DNA of 64,000 bases, taken from assembly GCF_000308835.1 (NCBI RefSeq), contig NZ_BAGN01000429.1, positions 62,001 through 126,000 on the forward strand, in the 5' to 3' direction. The stretch is from Nocardia vinacea NBRC 16497 (lineage in GTDB: Bacteria > Actinomycetota > Actinomycetes > Mycobacteriales > Mycobacteriaceae). The notes beneath the pieces were generated by a model. It searched no databases. It had not been told where the DNA came from and worked only from the letters and a program-made list of their open reading frames with translations. Shown here one piece after another: positions 61,367 to 64,000 of the stretch. Within the stretch, counting starts at the first letter, position 1; each line of letters opens with the position of its first letter. Both the position numbers and the translations under genes were made by a program.

Positions 61367-62080
61367 TCAGTCGCCGGTCAGTGTCTGCAGCACCGTGTCG
61401 GCCAATTCGGGTCGGCAGATCAGCAGGTCGGGCAGGTAGGGATCGGGGCGGTTGTAACGCAACGGTGTCCCGTCGAGGCGGGATACGTGCAGCCCGGCGG
61501 CCGCGGCGACGGCGACCGGGGCGCACGAATCCCACTCGTATTGACCGCCGGAGTGGGCGTAGACGTCGGCGGCGCCACGGACGACGGCCATCGCCTTCGC
61601 ACCGGCCGACCCCATCGGGACCGGCGTCGCCGCCAGCGCTTCCATCAGCTGTTTCACCTGTTCGGAAGGCCTGCTGCGGGATACGGCCACCCGAATGGGT
61701 CCGGGCACGGCGGGCGCGAGCTCGGGTGGTTGCCCCGTATGCAAAACCAATCCCGCGGCCGGTAGCGCCACCGCCCCGGCGACCGGGCGGCCGTCCACCG
61801 CGAGGGCGACATGCACCGCCCAGTCCTGCCGGAGCGGCTCACCGTATTCGCGGGTACCGTCGAGCGGGTCGACAATCCACACCCGCGAATGTTCGACGCG
61901 GGCAGCGTCGTCCGGGCTTTCCTCGGACAGTACGGCGTCGCCGGGCCTGGCCTGCCGCAGCCGGTCCAGCAGTAGCGTATTGGCCTGCCGGTCACCGGCC
62001 GCGCCGCCTTGCGATCGGATGGCGAGCAGAAGTTTCCCGGCAGCCTCGGCGAGGGTGGCGGCGAGATCGTGGTCGTCCAT
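61367..62080 (-). CDS. cysQ: 3'(2'),5'-bisphosphate nucleotidase (CysQ)
   Basis: 237-residue Mg-dependent phosphatase of the inositol monophosphatase family; removes the 3'-phosphate of PAP/PAPS and so protects sulfate assimilation. Motifs: LSEESPDDAARVEHS, WIVDPLDGTREY (the DPLDGT metal site near residue 70), and WDSCAPVAVAAAAGL near 185. Two bases after the cysNC stop, so the two are co-transcribed. Confidence 0.93.
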   Translation of the reverse strand: MDDHDLAATLAEAAGKLLLAIRSQGGAAGDRQANTLLLDRLRQARPGDAVLSEESPDDAARVEHSRVWIVDPLDGTREYGEPLRQDWAVHVALAVDGRPVAGAVALPAAGLVLHTGQPPELAPAVPGPIRVAVSRSRPSEQVKQLMEALAATPVPMGSAGAKAMAVVRGAADVYAHSGGQYEWDSCAPVAVAAAAGLHVSRLDGTPLRYNRPDPYLPDLLICRPELADTVLQTLTGD

Positions 62081-62082
62081 AG

Positions 62083-63993
62083 CTATCCTTCGGCCGCAGT
62101 GGCGAGTATGCCCGCCCGGCGCAGGTGTTCGATCACCTGGTCGGCCAGTTCGTCCGGGGTCTGCGTGCCGCTGGAATCCAGGTGCAGTTCCGGTGATTCC
62201 GGCGGCTCGTAGGGTGAGTCGATGCCGGTGAAGTTGACGAGTTCGCCGCGGCGCGCCTTGGCGTACAAGCCTTTTCGATCCCGGGCCTCGACCAGGTCGA
62301 GCGGTGCGTCGACATGGACCTCGAAGAATACCTCGGCGCCGATGCGTTCGCGGGCCCGGGTGCGTTCGGCCTGGAACGGGGCGATGAACGAGGCCAGCAC
62401 GATCAACCCGGCATCGGCGAGCAGCCGTGCGACCTCCACCACCCGGCGGATGTTCTCGACCCGGTCGGCGTCGGTGAAACCGAGATCGGCGTTCAATCCG
62501 TGCCGGATGTTGTCACCATCGAGCAGGTAGGTGTGGAATCCCTGCTCGTGCAGGCGTTTTTCGACCAGGTTGGCGATGGTGGACTTGCCCGCGCCGGACA
62601 GACCGGTGAACCACACCACCGCGGGCAGCTGTCCCTTGCTACGGGATCGCGCCTGCCGGTCGACCTCCACGGACTGCCAGTGGATATTGTTCGCGCGGCG
62701 CAGCGCGAAGCGCAGCATGCCGGCGGCGACGGTGTCCTGGGTGAAGCGGTCGATGAGGATGAACGCGCCCATATCCCGGTTGTCGGAATACGGATCGAAC
62801 GGGATCTGCCGATCCAGACGCAGATTGGCGATACCGATCTCGTTCAATCCGAGTGTGCGAGCGGCGACATGTTCGAGCGTATCGACATTGACGGCGTATT
62901 TCGGTTGCGCCACCTGGGCCACGGCGGTGGTGGTGGCCAGCTCGAGCAGATAGGTGCGCCCCGGCAGCATCCGCTCCTCGCTCATCCAGACCAGCTGACA
63001 TTCGAACTGGTCGGCCAGGCCGGGCGCATTCTCGGCGGCGGCGAGGACATCGCCTCGGCTGACGTCGATTTCGTCGGCGAGCACCACGGTGATGGATTGA
63101 TCGGCGACCGCCGTCGCGAGATCGCCGTCGGCGGTCACGATCCGCGCCACGGTGCTCTCACGACCGGACGGCAGCACCCGCACCTTGTCGCCGGGACGCA
63201 CTGTGCCACCGGCGATCTGGCCGGAGAACCCCCGGAAATCGAGGTCCGGCCGATTGACCCACTGCACCGGCATCCGGAACGGGCCGTTGTCGCGCTCGTC
63301 GGTCACCTGCACAGTCTCCAAGTGAGGGAGCAGGCTCGGGCCGGTGTACCAGGGGGTGTTCGGGCTGGGCTGCAGAATGTTGTCACCGCGCAGCGCCGAC
63401 ATCGGGATGCAGACGATATCGCCGAGGCCGATACTCCCGGCGAATGCACGATACTCGGCTTCGATCTCACCGAACCGCTGCTGCGAATACTCGACCAGGT
63501 CGAGCTTGTTCACCGCCAGCACGATATGGCGAATACCGAGCAGTGACACCAGATAGCTGTGGCGGCGGGTCTGGGTCAGCATACCCTTGCGGGCGTCGAT
63601 GAGGATCACGGCCAGATCGGCGGTCGACGCCCCGGTGACCATATTGCGGGTGTACTGCTCGTGGCCCGGGGTGTCGGCGACGATGAATTTGCGTTTTTCG
63701 GTGGCGAAGAACCGGTAGGCGACATCGATGGTGATGCCCTGTTCACGCTCGGCGGCCAGACCGTCGACCAGCAGCGCGAAGTCCAGCTCACCGCCTTGGG
63801 TGCCAAAGGATTTCGAGTCGCGCTCCAATTCGGCCAGTTGGTCGGAGAACACCAGTTTCGAGTCGTAGAGCAGTCGCCCGATCAGCGTGGACTTACCGTC
63901 GTCGACACTGCCGCAGGTAATGAACCGCAGCATCGACTTACGTTCGTGCCTGCGCAGATACTCCTCGATATCGGTGGCGACGAGATCATTCAT
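62083..63993 (-). CDS. cysNC: Bifunctional sulfate adenylyltransferase subunit 1 / APS kinase (CysNC)
   Basis: 636 residues. N-terminal CysN GTPase: G1 GSVDDGKSTLIG near 27-38, DTPGHEQY, NKLD. C-terminal CysC kinase: P-loop GLSGAGKSTIANLV near 468, LDGDNIRHGLN. CysN with CysD makes APS from sulfate and ATP; CysC phosphorylates it to PAPS. The fusion is usual in mycobacteria and nocardiae. The window ends 7 bases before its start, where cysD is expected. Confidence 0.96.
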   Translation of the reverse strand: MNDLVATDIEEYLRRHERKSMLRFITCGSVDDGKSTLIGRLLYDSKLVFSDQLAELERDSKSFGTQGGELDFALLVDGLAAEREQGITIDVAYRFFATEKRKFIVADTPGHEQYTRNMVTGASTADLAVILIDARKGMLTQTRRHSYLVSLLGIRHIVLAVNKLDLVEYSQQRFGEIEAEYRAFAGSIGLGDIVCIPMSALRGDNILQPSPNTPWYTGPSLLPHLETVQVTDERDNGPFRMPVQWVNRPDLDFRGFSGQIAGGTVRPGDKVRVLPSGRESTVARIVTADGDLATAVADQSITVVLADEIDVSRGDVLAAAENAPGLADQFECQLVWMSEERMLPGRTYLLELATTTAVAQVAQPKYAVNVDTLEHVAARTLGLNEIGIANLRLDRQIPFDPYSDNRDMGAFILIDRFTQDTVAAGMLRFALRRANNIHWQSVEVDRQARSRSKGQLPAVVWFTGLSGAGKSTIANLVEKRLHEQGFHTYLLDGDNIRHGLNADLGFTDADRVENIRRVVEVARLLADAGLIVLASFIAPFQAERTRARERIGAEVFFEVHVDAPLDLVEARDRKGLYAKARRGELVNFTGIDSPYEPPESPELHLDSSGTQTPDELADQVIEHLRRAGILATAAEG

Positions 63994-64000
63994 GGTGTGC

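Noticed and set aside
1..64000. tRNA, rRNA or riboswitch genes
   Set aside because: I saw no cloverleaf, rRNA or recognisable riboswitch sequence; a covariance-model search would be needed to exclude small RNAs.

Overview
The window looks like chromosomal DNA of a high-GC, mycolic-acid-type actinomycete, most likely Nocardia or a close relative. This rests on the base composition, a complete mce/yrbE lipid-import operon with its Mas gene, two short-chain dehydrogenases of the mycofactocin-coupled type, four cytochromes P450, an XRE/DUF5753 plus DUF6879 pair, and the cysNC fusion. Genus is an inference.

Layout. (1) 1-18.0 kb: a catabolic cluster with an aldehyde dehydrogenase, two SDRs, two P450s, an amidohydrolase, a DapB-fold dehydrogenase, an acyl-CoA thioesterase, paired acyl-CoA dehydrogenases, and a four-gene unit encoding a periplasmic-binding-protein fold, an AveC-like membrane protein, a VWA protein and a MoxR ATPase. 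Eight copies of one 17-bp motif (consensus TCTGAACAAATATTAGG) sit in front of nearly every transcription unit, including the gene for a regulator that fuses two TetR units in one chain. A paralogous double-TetR gene closes the cluster at 18.0-19.25 kb. (2) 19.3-23.2 kb: P450, SDR and [3Fe-4S] ferredoxin, a TetR gene bracketed by two near-identical 47-bp palindromic sites, and a maleylpyruvate isomerase-like gene. (3) 23.4-28.4 kb: a sugar ABC importer, carbohydrate kinase and divergent LacI repressor with a perfect operator; the permease carries a frameshift. (4) 28.4-36.1 kb: an accessory island with a low-GC coiled-coil gene, an IS630 remnant, a broken duplicate of the isomerase gene, an XRE/DUF6879 module, several orphan small genes and two frameshifted genes. 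(5) 36.1-45.2 kb: a molybdenum hydroxylase operon (large, FAD and 2Fe-2S subunits, CoxG-like protein, mycofactocin-type SDR, MFS exporter) opposite xdhC and a TetR gene with a perfect palindrome. (6) 45.5-56.5 kb: 2Fe-2S ferredoxin, P450, mceA-F, mas, yrbEA and yrbEB in one long operon; here the yrbE permeases come last. (7) 56.6-61.3 kb: a Tn3-family transposon with 39-bp terminal inverted repeats, a GATCA target duplication, a gutted transposase, an intact resolvase and an oxidoreductase/PadR/SnoaL cargo. It splits a tiny membrane-peptide ORF that lies after cysQ. (8) 61.4-64 kb: cysQ and cysNC for sulfate activation.

How the parts fit. Regions 1, 2, 5 and 6 look like oxidation modules for hydrophobic, possibly terpenoid- or steroid-like, compounds: import by Mce, hydroxylation by P450s with ferredoxins, oxidation by SDR/ALDH and Mo-hydroxylase, then CoA-thioester handling by acyl-CoA dehydrogenases and thioesterase. 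Substrates cannot be read from the sequence. The least described part is region 1, where a 17-bp regulon motif, fused TetR regulators, an AveC-like membrane protein, a signal-less binding protein and a MoxR/VWA pair occur together.
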